Under the pieces are notes generated by a model. It was not told the origin of the DNA. It was given only the letters and a program-made list of their open reading frames with translations, and did no database searches. Below are positions 53,824 to 62,696 of a stretch of 64,000 bases of DNA, one piece after another (positions within the stretch are counted from its first letter, which is position 1; each line of letters opens with the position of its first letter). The position numbers and the translations under genes were made by a program. Source of the stretch: Kamptonema formosum PCC 10802 (GTDB lineage Bacteria > Cyanobacteriota > Cyanobacteriia > Cyanobacteriales > Oscillatoriaceae); contig NZ_KB235948.1 in the NCBI RefSeq assembly GCF_000332335.1, positions 2,142,104-2,206,103 of the forward strand, given 5' to 3'.

Positions 53824-54897
53824 GTGGCGAACAAACCGATCCGATTGCTGATTGCGGCGAGTGGCACGGGGGGACATCTGTTTCCCGCGCTGGCGGCTGC
53901 CGAGCAGCTGAGCGACTATGAAATTGAATGGCTGGGGGTGCCCAACCGGCTGGAAACGCAGCTGGTTCCCAAGGAGTATCGCCTGCACACCATTGAGGTG
54001 GAGGGATTCCAGCAGCGGGGGCTGCGCAGCTTGCTAGTGCTGTTCAGGCTGGTTGGTTCGATTCTGCGGGTGCGGCGCTTGCTGAAAGAGGGACAATTTC
54101 AGGGCGTGCTCACCACCGGCGGCTATATTGCCGCACCGGCTATTATAGCGGCTCGCTCCCTGGGGCTGCCGGCCATTCTCCACGAGTCCAACGCTTTGCC
54201 TGGGAAGGTGACGCGCTGGTTCAGCCCGTGGTGCTCTGCGGTGGCGACTGGCTTTGAGGGAGCGGCGCAATACCTCCCCCGCGCCAAGACGGTTTATGCC
54301 GGCACGCCGGTGCGCGAGCAGTTTCTCTCCCCGCAGCGGCTGGATTTGCCGGTTCCGCCGGATGTGCCGCTGATTGTGGTGTCGGGGGGCTCTCAGGGGG
54401 CGGTGGCGGTGAACAAGCTGGTGCGCCAGTGCGCTAAGGCGTGGTTTGAGGCGGGCGCGTGGGTTGTCCACCAGACGGGAGACAGCGATCCGGAGGCGGG
54501 GAGTTTGCAGCACCCGCAGTATATTTCGGTGCCGTTTTATGATAATATGGCGGCGCTGCTGCAGCGGGCGAATTTGGCGATTAGCCGCGCCGGTGCGGGT
54601 ACGCTGACTGAACTGGCGGTGGCGGGTACGCCGGCAATTTTGATTCCCTACCCTTATGCGGCGGAGGATCACCAGGCGTTCAATGCGGCTGAGTTTGCCA
54701 GTGCCGGTGCGGCTGCGGTTTGCCGGCAAAAGGACTTGACGCAGGCGGTGCTCGAAGAGAAGGTTTTGGGGCTGTTGCGATCGCCGGAAAGGTTGCAGGA
54801 AATGGCGTTTCGGGCGCGTTCGCTGGCGGTTCCGGACAGCGCGCAGCTGCTGGCGCAGTTGGTGCGGGAATTGGTGGGGGGAAAAAACCGCTCCTGA
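53824..54897 (+). CDS. murG: UDP-N-acetylglucosamine-N-acetylmuramyl-(pentapeptide) pyrophosphoryl-undecaprenol GlcNAc transferase
   Basis: This 357-residue peripheral membrane GT-B enzyme makes lipid II from lipid I in peptidoglycan synthesis. Motifs seen are LLIAASGTGGHLFPALAAAE (first G-loop), HESNALPGKVTRWF, VVSGGSQGAVAVNKLV (third G-loop) and AISRAGAGTLTELAVAGTPA, followed by PYPYAAEDHQAFNA. GTG 53824 is preferred because AGGAG at 53808-53812 precedes it and the protein then starts near the conserved strand. The frame extends to an earlier GTG at 53800. It lies apart from other mur genes, as is common in cyanobacteria. Confidence 0.93.
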   Translation: MANKPIRLLIAASGTGGHLFPALAAAEQLSDYEIEWLGVPNRLETQLVPKEYRLHTIEVEGFQQRGLRSLLVLFRLVGSILRVRRLLKEGQFQGVLTTGGYIAAPAIIAARSLGLPAILHESNALPGKVTRWFSPWCSAVATGFEGAAQYLPRAKTVYAGTPVREQFLSPQRLDLPVPPDVPLIVVSGGSQGAVAVNKLVRQCAKAWFEAGAWVVHQTGDSDPEAGSLQHPQYISVPFYDNMAALLQRANLAISRAGAGTLTELAVAGTPAILIPYPYAAEDHQAFNAAEFASAGAAAVCRQKDLTQAVLEEKVLGLLRSPERLQEMAFRARSLAVPDSAQLLAQLVRELVGGKNRS

Positions 54898-54971
54898 GCC
54901 AAGGACGCCAAGGAAGTGAGATGATGTGATAGGGTGTGGGAAAGGCTTGCCGGTTGAGGTTTTCTTAGATT

Positions 54972-55538
54972 ATGTTAGAAGTTCTAGAGACTGAGGTCTT
55001 CCCACCTCCAGATATCCCTCAGATTATTACTGAAGACGATACTCCTGTTGAGAATTTTGCTTGTGAAAAACAGCAGCGTTTACTGGCAAGGGTAGTGTGC
55101 AGTTCTTGGGGGACTGGCAACTTCCGAACGTTTCTGGCGTCGGCTAATGAGGGGATTTTCTCTGCGGTTAGCCAGCCGCCGGTTGTGCCGGATGTTTTTA
55201 TAGCAGCAGTCATATTGGTTAGAACAATAGAAGCTTCGGGAGCTCTGGAGAAAGGGAGGCCGGAATGTAGGGTTCCTAAATGCTTACTGCTCTATAGACG
55301 TAGGGCAGGCGTCCCGCCCCCCCTGAAGGTCAAATGTTCTAACCTAAATGCATACTGCGATATCAGTTTGGATGTGCGAGTTGCTGAGAATTGGTGGGAG
55401 AAGAAAAACCGATATTATTTTATTTGGGAGTTTGGCAAACCGCCAGAGGTTGTGATTGAAATTGTTTCGACTCCTAGAAAACCCCCTCTCACTCCCCCGC
55501 CCCGCAAGCGGGGAAGGTGGGGCCCCTTCTGGGGATAA
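54972..55538 (+). pseudogene. Uma2-family (DUF820) nuclease pseudogene with in-frame MITE-like insertion
   Basis: The intact family is a roughly 190-240-residue PD-(D/E)XK-like protein. Here the N-terminal part is present (ENFACEKQQRLLARVVCSSW, QPPVVPDVF). A 160-bp element (55201-55360) then interrupts the gene. Uma2 resumes as ISLDVRVAENWWEKKNRYYF and FGKPPEVVIEIVS and is then cut off by a C-rich/G-rich repeat supplying the last residues and stop. The half with the remaining active-site residues is missing, so it is non-functional as Uma2. The insertion adds exactly 54 codons without a stop, so a chimeric 188-residue peptide remains translatable. Confidence 0.85.
55201..55360 (+). mobile_element. 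160-bp MITE-like element in the Uma2 gene
   Basis: The element has imperfect terminal inverted repeats: TAGCAGCAGTCATATTGGTT (left) against the reverse complement of the right end, TCGCAGTATGCATTTAGGTT. It is flanked by TA on both sides (55199-55200, 55361-55362), consistent with a TA target duplication of the IS630/mariner type. Removing it with one TA restores the Uma2 reading VPDVFISLDVRV. It encodes no transposase. Close copies are at 43512-43674 (opposite orientation) and about 241-405. Confidence 0.8.
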
Positions 55539-55568
55539 GGGGCAGAGGTTGGGGGGTGGGGTTCATCC
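55483..55568. repeat. C-rich/G-rich palindromic repeat truncating Uma2
   Basis: Arms CTCCCCCGCCCCGC and GCGGGGAAGGTGGGG are followed by GGTTGGGGGGTGGGGTTCAT. The element begins where Uma2 similarity stops and ends shortly before the txlA stop on the other strand. Confidence 0.75.
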
Positions 55569-55595
55569 CCAGAATACCCCTGTGCACTCGCGCCG

Positions 55596-56222
55596 CTAAT
55601 TCACCACCTGACTGCTGTGACTGCGCGGATCGGCAGAGTTGCCCGCTGCCGGCGCAACCGGCGCGTCAAACGCAGACATTTGACCGGAAGCAGTGGCGTA
55701 GGGCAAAGGCAAACCGGCAGCCAACGCCTCTAAATTCGCCTGCATAATCGTGCGCGGCACCTCACCGATAGCCTCAGCGATCGCAGCGCCATCCTGACCC
55801 AAAAACACAAAGTGAGGAATCCCATCCACGCGGTACTTGAGAATTTCCGGCAACCACTTAGAATTATCGACATTGAGCATCACAAAGTTCACCTTGCCCC
55901 TGTACTGCTCCTCCAGTTGCTGAATTTCCGGTGCCATTGCCATGCAGCTCGTGCACCAATTGGCATAAAATTCCATTAGGGTCGGTTGCCGATTGCTGAG
56001 CGCCACCTCCAGCGGCGTGGACTCCTCAGCCAGCTCGGTGAGGTCAGGCGAGTTCGTCTCAGCCCGCAGCCCCAGGAAGATGGCCACAGTGAGCGCCACC
56101 GCCACCAGCACAATCACCAAATTTCGCACTCTAGTGGCAGAGCCGGTTTCAAACCCGCTCGCCACGGGCGATTCAGACTTCTGTTGCGACACAGGTTTCG
56201 GATCGGGTAAATTGGCAGCCAT
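55596..56222 (-). CDS. txlA: Thioredoxin-like membrane protein TxlA (HCF164 homologue)
   Basis: This 208-residue membrane-anchored thioredoxin delivers reducing power on the luminal side of the thylakoid; its plant homologue HCF164 is needed for cytochrome b6f assembly. One N-terminal helix (LVIVLVAVALTVAIFLGLRA) is followed by a thioredoxin fold with the WCTSC active site (MEFYANWCTSCMAMAPEIQQ) and the cis-proline loop VDGIPHFVFLG. The C-terminus is a low-complexity tail. It is divergent from the NIL-ferredoxin gene with only 67 bp between starts. Confidence 0.93.
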   Translation of the reverse strand: MAANLPDPKPVSQQKSESPVASGFETGSATRVRNLVIVLVAVALTVAIFLGLRAETNSPDLTELAEESTPLEVALSNRQPTLMEFYANWCTSCMAMAPEIQQLEEQYRGKVNFVMLNVDNSKWLPEILKYRVDGIPHFVFLGQDGAAIAEAIGEVPRTIMQANLEALAAGLPLPYATASGQMSAFDAPVAPAAGNSADPRSHSSQVVN

Positions 56223-56289
56223 CAGATATTTTTTTACGATCTATGATTCAGATATTAGTCTAGCTGAAGTTGCTCAAAGCCCCCCAGCC

Positions 56290-56694
56290 GTGAAAAAACG
56301 GGTCATGCTCACCTTTCCCAAACGCTCTATCCAGATGCCGATCACCTATCGGCTGGCCAAAGATTTTAATGTGGCGGCGAATATCATCCGCGCCCAGATC
56401 GCGCCGAACCAAATGGGCACGATGGTGGTGGAACTCGCCGGCGACATTGATGAACTCGACGCCTCCATCGAGTGGATGCGATCGCAGAATATCACCGTCT
56501 CGCTCGCCAGCCGCGAGATATTGATTGATGAAGACAGCTGCGTCCACTGCGGCTTGTGCACCGGCATTTGCCCCACAGAAGCCTTGACTCTGGAACCGCC
56601 TGCATTTAAACTGACATTCACGCGGTCGCGCTGTATCGTTTGCGAGCAGTGCATTCCCACCTGTCCCGTGCAAGCGATTTCCACCAACCTGTAA
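56290..56694 (+). CDS. NIL-domain 4Fe-4S ferredoxin
   Basis: This 134-residue protein combines an N-terminal NIL ligand-binding domain (KKRVMLTFPKRSIQ, GDIDELDASIEWMRSQNI) with two 4Fe-4S clusters (CVHCGLCTGICPTEAL and CIVCEQCIPTCPVQAI). NIL domains occur in methionine ABC ATPases and in ferredoxins associated with sulfur metabolism; the partner here is unknown. GTG 56290 gives the usual (M)KKRV start, although the ribosome binding site is weak. The frame is open for a long way upstream, overlapping txlA, but that part is not conserved. Confidence 0.9.
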   Translation: MKKRVMLTFPKRSIQMPITYRLAKDFNVAANIIRAQIAPNQMGTMVVELAGDIDELDASIEWMRSQNITVSLASREILIDEDSCVHCGLCTGICPTEALTLEPPAFKLTFTRSRCIVCEQCIPTCPVQAISTNL

Positions 56695-56748
56695 AGAGGC
56701 GCAGCCAATCGGTTGCGTCCTCTGTTCCCGCAAACCCACACCAGCCAG

Positions 56749-57225
56749 ATGACGCAAATGTCCATAGCCAAACAACTGTCCCGCCTCTCTCTGATACTCC
56801 TCTCGCTTGGATATTTCAACTTGGGCTGGGAGTTATCTGAGGGGAAGTCTCCCTGGTGGGTTTGGCTGTTAGTAACAGCTTTTACCTTGGCCCTTGCAGA
56901 AACTTTGGCTTTTCCCTGGTCAATCGTGAGAGCCTTGTTTAACCGCTGGATTAGCTCTGATACGAAAGCGTTCTTTGCGGCTACCTTCGCTTCTTTTCTC
57001 ACCGTTGTGTTACTATCATGGAGTAATATTTCTGCCCAGGGTCTGCTTTTAGTGGCGGCAGCAACCCTAGCCAGAATCGACCTTCAACTGGCTTCTATAG
57101 GAGAATTAAAAGCTTTTTTTATTCTGAATTTATTGGGGTTTTCTGGCTTGGGTTTGGGGAGTTTGGCGCACTGGGCTGCGAACCATTTTGAATTAGTGGT
57201 AAAAGCCTTTAACCAGCTATTCTAA
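56749..57225 (+). CDS. Hypothetical membrane protein
   Basis: This 158-residue protein (ATG 56749, or 56758) has about four hydrophobic segments (LSLILLSLGYFNLGW, VWLLVTAFTLALAETLAFPW, AFFAATFASFLTVVLLSW, FFILNLLGFSGLGLGSLAHW). I do not recognise a characterised family. It begins 54 bp after the NIL-ferredoxin on the same strand and may be cotranscribed with it. Confidence 0.65.
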   Translation: MTQMSIAKQLSRLSLILLSLGYFNLGWELSEGKSPWWVWLLVTAFTLALAETLAFPWSIVRALFNRWISSDTKAFFAATFASFLTVVLLSWSNISAQGLLLVAAATLARIDLQLASIGELKAFFILNLLGFSGLGLGSLAHWAANHFELVVKAFNQLF

Positions 57226-57821
57226 ACCGCTCACATAGCAGTTATAAATGATTTGCGAACCTCTGGGGGCCCCATAACCCCGGTTTCTTTAAGAAACCGG
57301 GGTTATGAAATTTACACGAAGTTTATTGACGCGCTATATCACGCACTGGGGTGCGTGATATAGCGCACCTCAGCCACTGATGGAGTGGGAGGGGAAGGCG
57401 GAAGGCACCCTAGCTCCCAGACAAGACCTGCTCACCGGCAGTCCCGGTTGCGGCTCCCAGGATGGGCCCAAGCTGTGCTGCCGGCGCGCCGGTAGAGGAT
57501 GGACAGTGTAAAAATTGTCACAGACGCGCTTGCCGACAGGGGGAAACGCCCCAGACACTAAAAACAGAAGCGTTTATCTGTCCTTGTGCCCTGCAGCGCC
57601 GAAGCCGTGGGGCAATTTTATATATATATGGCGGCTGTCGGGGGATGCGCCCACCGCAGGATCGCTGCGGGCTCGCCCCCGGGAGGATGTGACAGACCGA
57701 CAACCGGACGGGCGTGGGGGAGTGGGCGTGACACCGGCAGACGCCGCAAGCAAGCGTGGCGAGAGAATGCTGCAAAATGGGAGAGCAACCTCTTCCCCAC
57801 TCCCGATTACCCAGCCCCAGC
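57226..57821. repeat. Spacer with two strong palindromes
   Basis: An exact CATAACCCCGGTTTCTT/AAGAAACCGGGGTTATG palindrome (57273-57307) and a perfect 16-bp stem GCGCTATATCACGCAC / GTGCGTGATATAGCGC around TGGG (57331-57366) lie in the first part. A TTTATATATATATGG tract is near 57616. No gene is seen before fmt. Confidence 0.7.
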
Positions 57822-58835
57822 ATGAAAGTTGTCTTCTTCGGCACCCCCGTCTTTGCAGTGCCCAGCCTGAAAAAGCTGCTGGAACATCCAGCGTTTGAAG
57901 TCTTGGCGGCTGTCACCCAGCCCGACAAACGGCGAGGGCGCGGCAACCAACTGACTCCCTCGCCGGTGAAAAGTCTCGCACTGGCCCACAACCTGCCGGT
58001 GTGGCAGCCGCCTCGGGTGAAAAAACACAAACAAACCCTAACTCTGCTGCGAGAGGCGCAGGCAGACGTGTTTGCGGTCGTCGCTTACGGCCAAATTCTC
58101 TCTCAGGAAATTCTCGATATGCCCCGCCTGGGTTGCGTCAACGTCCACGGCTCGATTTTGCCGCAGTACCGGGGCGCAGCGCCGGTGCAGTGGTGCCTCT
58201 ACCACGGCGAGAGAGAAACCGGCATCAACACGATGCTGATGGACGCCGGCATGGATACCGGCCCGGTACTGCTGGAAGCCCGCACGCCGGTGGGGCTTTT
58301 GGACAGCGCCACCCAGCTGGGGGAAACCCTGGCCAATTTGGGAGCGGACTTGCTGGTGGAAACCCTGTTGCGACTGGAGGGCGGAGAAATTCAGCCCATC
58401 CCCCAAGATTCCGCCCGGGCGACGCATGCGCCGCCGATTAAAAAAGAGAACTACTGCCTGGACTGGTCGCGCTCCGCCTTGGAACTGCACAATCAAGTCA
58501 GGGGATTTTTCCCAGACTGTGCGGCCACCTTTCGCGGCAAAGATCTCAAGATTTCAGCCACAGCGCCCCTCGGCCCTGAATTTTGGCCCCTGCTGCCCCC
58601 AGAATTCAGCGCCCTCCAGCAGAATTGGCCGGCGCTGTCCGCCCGGTTTGGCCGTCCGGGGGAAGTGGTGAGCCTTGCCAAGCGGTTTGGGCCGGTGGTT
58701 CAAACCGGCTCCGGGCTGCTGCTGCTGCGGGAAGTGCAGCCAGCCGGCAAACGCCCCCAGACCGGCTGGGATTTTGTCAATGGCACCCGCCTAGCAGTGG
58801 GAGAAGTTTTGGAAAATGGCCGGCTGGCGATCTAA
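57822..58835 (+). CDS. fmt: Methionyl-tRNA formyltransferase
   Basis: This 337-residue enzyme formylates initiator Met-tRNA with 10-formyl-tetrahydrofolate. It begins [20 protein letters not shown]. The catalytic Asn-His-Asp region is visible in [20 protein letters not shown] and in [14 protein letters not shown], and the folate-binding SLLPxxRG-type loop is present. The C-terminal OB-like domain ([20 protein letters not shown]) follows. ATG 57822 starts the first beta strand; upstream in-frame codons do not resemble protein. Confidence 0.95.
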   Translation: MKVVFFGTPVFAVPSLKKLLEHPAFEVLAAVTQPDKRRGRGNQLTPSPVKSLALAHNLPVWQPPRVKKHKQTLTLLREAQADVFAVVAYGQILSQEILDMPRLGCVNVHGSILPQYRGAAPVQWCLYHGERETGINTMLMDAGMDTGPVLLEARTPVGLLDSATQLGETLANLGADLLVETLLRLEGGEIQPIPQDSARATHAPPIKKENYCLDWSRSALELHNQVRGFFPDCAATFRGKDLKISATAPLGPEFWPLLPPEFSALQQNWPALSARFGRPGEVVSLAKRFGPVVQTGSGLLLLREVQPAGKRPQTGWDFVNGTRLAVGEVLENGRLAI

Positions 58836-59209
58836 AATCTATACATTTAAATTGCAAGTATTGCAGGGTGGTTAAAACTATTTTGTATGCAATTTTAATG
58901 AAACGCAAGGCATTGGCCGCCTGCTTCTCCCCAAAGCTATTTCCAAAACAGCACCACCGCCCGCAGAACCTGCGGGCGGATTTTCCTGTAAATGCTGTCA
59001 CGAATTCTGTTACTTCTGATACTGGCGCCACGGGGATCGATTCAGGTTGGGCAATTGCGGTTCCAGGATTACTGCACTGCGAGCCCGGCAGACATTTTCA
59101 GCAGCCGAGCGACTCGTGTACGGCGTTGCTCGCTGCTGTTATTATACTAGAGATAGTGCCCCGGGCATTCCTTCCCCCATGCGGGGCATCGAGGAGGAAT
59201 GCGCCACAG
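58836..59209. other. Intergenic region with hairpin
   Basis: A perfect 10-bp stem CCGCCCGCAG/CTGCGGGCGG (58957-58979), followed by ATTTTCC, lies between the convergent fmt and DUF6464 genes and probably stops transcripts from either side. Nothing else is recognised. Confidence 0.5.
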
Positions 59210-59560
59210 TTACTGTTCAAAGAACCGGCACCCGTCGCACGGGCCATCAGGATTGACGGCGCAGCGAATGATTTCAGAGTGAGCGTTGAAGCAGCAGCTG
59301 GCATCTCCGATGACCCAGCGTCCATTGACGATACTTGTTTCCACCGGTCTTTGGGCGGATTGGACGTAGAGGGCAACTTTGTGCAAGCGGTATCGACCTG
59401 ATTTTAGCTGGTATCGGTGCCGGCGTTCTAATACGGCGTAGGTTTGACCTTGTAGATCGAGATAGTGACCCGGTTGAGGATTCCAATCCAGTTGAACGTT
59501 TCCCAACGATTGAGGTGGTTGGGTCAGAATCACCTCTGTGGGCAGAGAATCTGGCTCCAT
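59210..59560 (-). CDS. DUF6464-family cyanobacterial protein
   Basis: This 116-residue soluble protein begins MEPDSLPTEVILTQPPQSLG and continues LDWNPQPGHYLDLQGQTYAV, LERRHRYQLKSGRYRLHKVA and ends DGPCDGCRFFEQ. The pattern is strongly conserved in cyanobacteria but has no assigned function. A C-terminal cluster of cysteines (ASCCFNA, RCAVNPDGPCDGC) could bind a metal. The MEPDS ATG is taken as start; an ATG nine bases upstream is also possible. Confidence 0.82.
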   Translation of the reverse strand: MEPDSLPTEVILTQPPQSLGNVQLDWNPQPGHYLDLQGQTYAVLERRHRYQLKSGRYRLHKVALYVQSAQRPVETSIVNGRWVIGDASCCFNAHSEIIRCAVNPDGPCDGCRFFEQ

Positions 59561-59735
59561 AGTACCCATCTAATGCGGCTTACTCTTTCAAGTTACCGCA
59601 CTCCTCGCTGAAAGTTTTGTCTTGTTTAGATGAGCTAAAGGTTTGACCGGCTTTCGGAGAGCTGTTGCGAACGGGCTATCGCTCTTGGGAGCGAGCGAGC
59701 TGATAGGTTGCCAGCTCCCTGACAGCGGCGAGATG

Positions 59736-59832
59736 TGGGAACATGGGGTATGGGGCATGGGGCTCACGCGCATGGGGCTCACGCGCATGGGAAAGATTTT
59801 CAGCGTTTCCCCAATGCGATAATGCGATGATG
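59736..59832. repeat. GGGGCATGGGG tract
   Basis: Short tandem of ATGGGGCATGGGG and GGCTCACGCGCAT units, followed by GAAAGATTTTCAGC. It is related to the tract at 31505-31575. Confidence 0.6.
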
Positions 59833-59840
59833 CCCCATCT

Positions 59841-60836
59841 CTAAAGTTTGCAGGCATTGAAGCTGTCGGTTAGCTGCTGGCAAAGCATCTCCAAAGTCTC
59901 GCTGTTCTTATCAATCATCTCCTGTGCGAGGCGTTTCAGACCGATAATATTAACCGGGCTGGCATCATCCATCCGGTCGCCCATATCAGCAGACAGGCTA
60001 GTCTGAAAGCGGTAGTAACGCGGTTTCCCATCCTCCGAAACCGGCAGCAACTCCCTCAGCTGGTAATCGACCGCATCATTGCTGCCATCAAAAACAATAT
60101 TCAGAACGGGCTGCGCCCACTCCAGCAACCCCCAGTCCTTCACTTTATCATAGTACAGTCTGGCAGTCATCTCTCCAGTCCCCAGCGAGACGACTAAAAA
60201 ATCCGTGGCATCTTTATAGATACTCCTCGCTTCTACATAGGCGCTCATTGCGGGGTTGTTCGCCACAACGCCCCCGTCAATTAAGGCATAATAATCCGTC
60301 AGGTCATTCGTTTCAAGTTTCAGGGGCTCAAAATAGGTCGGGGCGGCAGAAGTCGCCCGCGCCACCTTTTTCATAGGGAAGTCGCGCTTGGGCTCCAGCT
60401 TGGCTTTGAAGCTTTTAAAAAAATAGGGCCTGCGCATCTCAATATCATAGCTTGGAATCAGGATATCTGCCAGCGCTTCACTCAGATAAGTTGCGCCCAG
60501 GTATTTTTCCAGAACCGCTTCCAGTCCATCAGCTGAATATTTCTCATTGCTTAGATTTCTCAGGCTGGTAAAAATATTTTTAGGAAAGATTCGCTGTCCC
60601 TCGGTTTCGTAGAGTCTCACCAAAGTCTGGGCGCTGTGTTCTGGCTTCTGGCTTGCCTCCAGCGGTTTAGTCAGGCCAAGAGCCAAAATTCCCCCCGTTG
60701 AAGTGCCGGCAATCATATCGAACAGCTCTGCCATCGACTTTTGCGTGCGAGCCTCAATTTCGGCCATAATCATCGCCGGGATAATCCCTCGAATCCCGCC
60801 TCCATCTATTGACAGGACTCTGATTATTTTCGTCAT
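59841..60836 (-). CDS. Patatin-like phospholipase
   Basis: This 331-residue lipid acyl hydrolase has the oxyanion loop DGGGIRG, the nucleophile elbow in MIAGTSTGGILALGL and the dyad aspartate in YYALIDGGVVANNPAMSAY. It lacks a signal peptide and is probably cytosolic or peripheral. ATG 60836 is chosen because GGAG lies six bases upstream; a TTG 12 bases upstream is also in frame. The layout resembles plant patatin and CBASS CapV effectors, but no nucleotide-cyclase gene is nearby, so a housekeeping lipid role is as likely. Confidence 0.9.
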   Translation of the reverse strand: MTKIIRVLSIDGGGIRGIIPAMIMAEIEARTQKSMAELFDMIAGTSTGGILALGLTKPLEASQKPEHSAQTLVRLYETEGQRIFPKNIFTSLRNLSNEKYSADGLEAVLEKYLGATYLSEALADILIPSYDIEMRRPYFFKSFKAKLEPKRDFPMKKVARATSAAPTYFEPLKLETNDLTDYYALIDGGVVANNPAMSAYVEARSIYKDATDFLVVSLGTGEMTARLYYDKVKDWGLLEWAQPVLNIVFDGSNDAVDYQLRELLPVSEDGKPRYYRFQTSLSADMGDRMDDASPVNIIGLKRLAQEMIDKNSETLEMLCQQLTDSFNACKL

Positions 60837-61295
60837 TTCACTCTCCAAAACTACCAGCTTTTAACAACTGCAACATAACTCTCCTGCCGATGGTTTTGCA
60901 ACAGGAGTCAGTCAGAAATTTCCCAGGGCTTTCAGAGTGCCATAACCTGGCAATCATTGCTGTGGGAGGTTTGGCAGCGCTCTGCAAAAAGTTTTGCACG
61001 AGCCTGGCGCAACGCCTGTTACAGACTTGAGGTCTGCCATGATAAATATTAAAATAGCACATTCGGGAGGCAAGGGGGAGAGGGGAGATGGCAGCCCCCC
61101 GCTGGGGAGGTACTCGCTCCCACCGGCTGCTAGCGGCAACCGGCACGCCCCCTCGGTGTTGCGGCTGCGCCACTTTTCGCCCTCGGCGCAGACATCTCGG
61201 ACTTGCCCCGCCCCTCCCGACCTTCGCTCTCCGCGCAGCAGCCCCCGCCAAAAGTGCCGGTCGCGTGCGGGGCGCGCCGGCATTCCCTGCTGCCT
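60837..61295. other. Intergenic region, nothing recognised
   Basis: The right part (about 61070-61290) is strongly C/G-rich with many CCGGC words. No repeat family, RNA or convincing frame is seen. Confidence 0.4.
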
Positions 61296-62513
61296 TTACT
61301 CTATCACATCTAACACCGATTTCGGCAACAATTTGTCTTTGAACCACACAACCAAAGCCGGCACATCCCTGACACTCACCCCCGCCTTCTCCAAATTCAA
61401 CCGCTCCGAAATCGCCAAAATCAAATTATTGCACTCAGACCGGCGCACTTGGGCGAACTTCTTCTGCAAATACTCCGGACGCCAGTAGCCGACAATTTCC
61501 AGCAAAAAAGACCGGCCATCGGGATGCACCAGGCGAAAGTCCGGAATCATCACGCTTCCTGGAATAGGGATGAGGTCAACCTCTCGTTCCAGCACCCACT
61601 CGGTTTTCAGGCTGTCCCACCTGTCAGCAAACGATGCCTCTACCATACTGTCATAAGGCTTGCCGGCAGCGTAGTGGCTCACCAAACCGCAATCCGACTC
61701 CAAGCTGAACCGGCCAATTTTCCAAGTGCCGGTGTAGAAATCGCGGCTGTACAGTGTCGCCTTCAAACTCCATTTGGTGACGTGCAGCAAAGCCGGCAGC
61801 ATCTTAGCTAACGCCAGTCCGTAGCGGGTGCTGGGCTTAAATAGACTCGTAGGTCCATCCACCGTAATTGTAAACCCGCAATCTGCGTCGCCCTCAATAT
61901 ACGCCATCAGTTGAAACAGTTTGAGATAGCGGAATAACAGCTTGTACTGACCGGGAACATTGCGGTGGGCGTTGATGGTGATGTGACTGGCGCGGTAGAA
62001 TACGCCCTGCACCTGCGCCAAATTGTAACGGTGCAGCAAGTCTTCCGGTGCCGGTGCCTCAAACTGCGTCAAAATTTTATTCTCCGCCAAATCCGCATAC
62101 AAGCCGGCTTTTATCTGCACCGGCAGCACTTCCCGATTTAACTCCTGACTCAGCTCAAGCGCCAGCTTTTCCAGAGTAACTTGTGCCGATTGCCGGCTGG
62201 GAGCCGACTCAGCCGAGCGAGCGAAAACCCGCTGCCGCAATTCCTGTGGGTCGATGGGACTGATCGCCTCAAACTGACTGAACGCTTCGCTTCTCAGCAA
62301 GTGGGCCAGCCCCCGCTTAATGCGGTAGTCAGGGCTGTCGCCCTCCAGCTCCAAAAGCTGCCGGTCGAGTTCCCCTTGGGGGCCGCCTTTTGCTTCTTGA
62401 AAACAGGCGATCAGGTCGTTGGCTAGGGCGAGGTTATTGGCATCAATATTCAGGCGTTTCGGGATGACTGTCTCCCCATTTTGCCGTTGTAATAACAGGT
62501 CTGTTGGCAACAT
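61296..62513 (-). CDS. DUF790 protein, Bax1-like nuclease partner of XPB
   Basis: This 405-residue protein matches the DUF790 family, whose archaeal member Bax1 is a structure-specific nuclease that binds and stimulates the XPB helicase. Visible features are the N-terminal helical part (LPTDLLLQRQNGETVIPKRL), the central LLHRYNLAQVQGVFYRASHI and FRYLKLFQLMAYIEG, and the C-terminal nuclease-like segment SVMIPDFRLVHPDGRSFLLEIVGYW, with a PD-(D/E)xK-like IPDF...LEIVGYW pattern. The next gene upstream on the same strand is an XPB-like helicase 183 bp away, as expected for the partnership. Confidence 0.88.
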   Translation of the reverse strand: MLPTDLLLQRQNGETVIPKRLNIDANNLALANDLIACFQEAKGGPQGELDRQLLELEGDSPDYRIKRGLAHLLRSEAFSQFEAISPIDPQELRQRVFARSAESAPSRQSAQVTLEKLALELSQELNREVLPVQIKAGLYADLAENKILTQFEAPAPEDLLHRYNLAQVQGVFYRASHITINAHRNVPGQYKLLFRYLKLFQLMAYIEGDADCGFTITVDGPTSLFKPSTRYGLALAKMLPALLHVTKWSLKATLYSRDFYTGTWKIGRFSLESDCGLVSHYAAGKPYDSMVEASFADRWDSLKTEWVLEREVDLIPIPGSVMIPDFRLVHPDGRSFLLEIVGYWRPEYLQKKFAQVRRSECNNLILAISERLNLEKAGVSVRDVPALVVWFKDKLLPKSVLDVIE

Positions 62514-62628
62514 GTTTAGGGAAAAGGGTTTTTTTTTATTAACCGCAGAGGGCGCAGAGACGCAGAGGGAAGAAAAGAAGATAGCAGGCAGGATTTTTAT
62601 TTCGCTATTTAACCCAAGTTGCTATTTA

Positions 62629-62678
62629 AGGAGGCAGAGCCTCCAAAGCAGCGTTACCAGGCAGAGCCTGGTAACGAG
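62629..62678. repeat. GGAGGCAGAGCCTCC palindromic repeat
   Basis: Two adjoining hairpins, GGAGGCAGAGCCTCC and CGTTACCAGGCAGAGCCTGG with its closing arm, lie between the helicase and the DUF790 gene. Confidence 0.75.
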
Positions 62679-62696
62679 GGGAGAGTTTTTAAGCTT

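Noticed and set aside
54972-55538. Intact novel 188-residue protein
   Set aside because: Both flanking parts match Uma2 and the middle matches a dispersed element, so it is a disrupted gene rather than a new family.
58583-59401. Long plus-strand frame overlapping fmt and DUF6464
   Set aside because: It crosses two recognised genes and the hairpin between them and shows no family similarity.
59841-60836. CBASS-type phage defence (CapV-like patatin)
   Set aside because: The lipase motif is present, but there is no CD-NTase, TIR, HORMA or ubiquitin-like partner in the neighbourhood.
60994-61488. Plus-strand frame in the spacer upstream of the patatin gene
   Set aside because: Low-complexity Pro/Arg/Ser translation from C-rich DNA, overlapping the DUF790 end, with no ribosome binding site.
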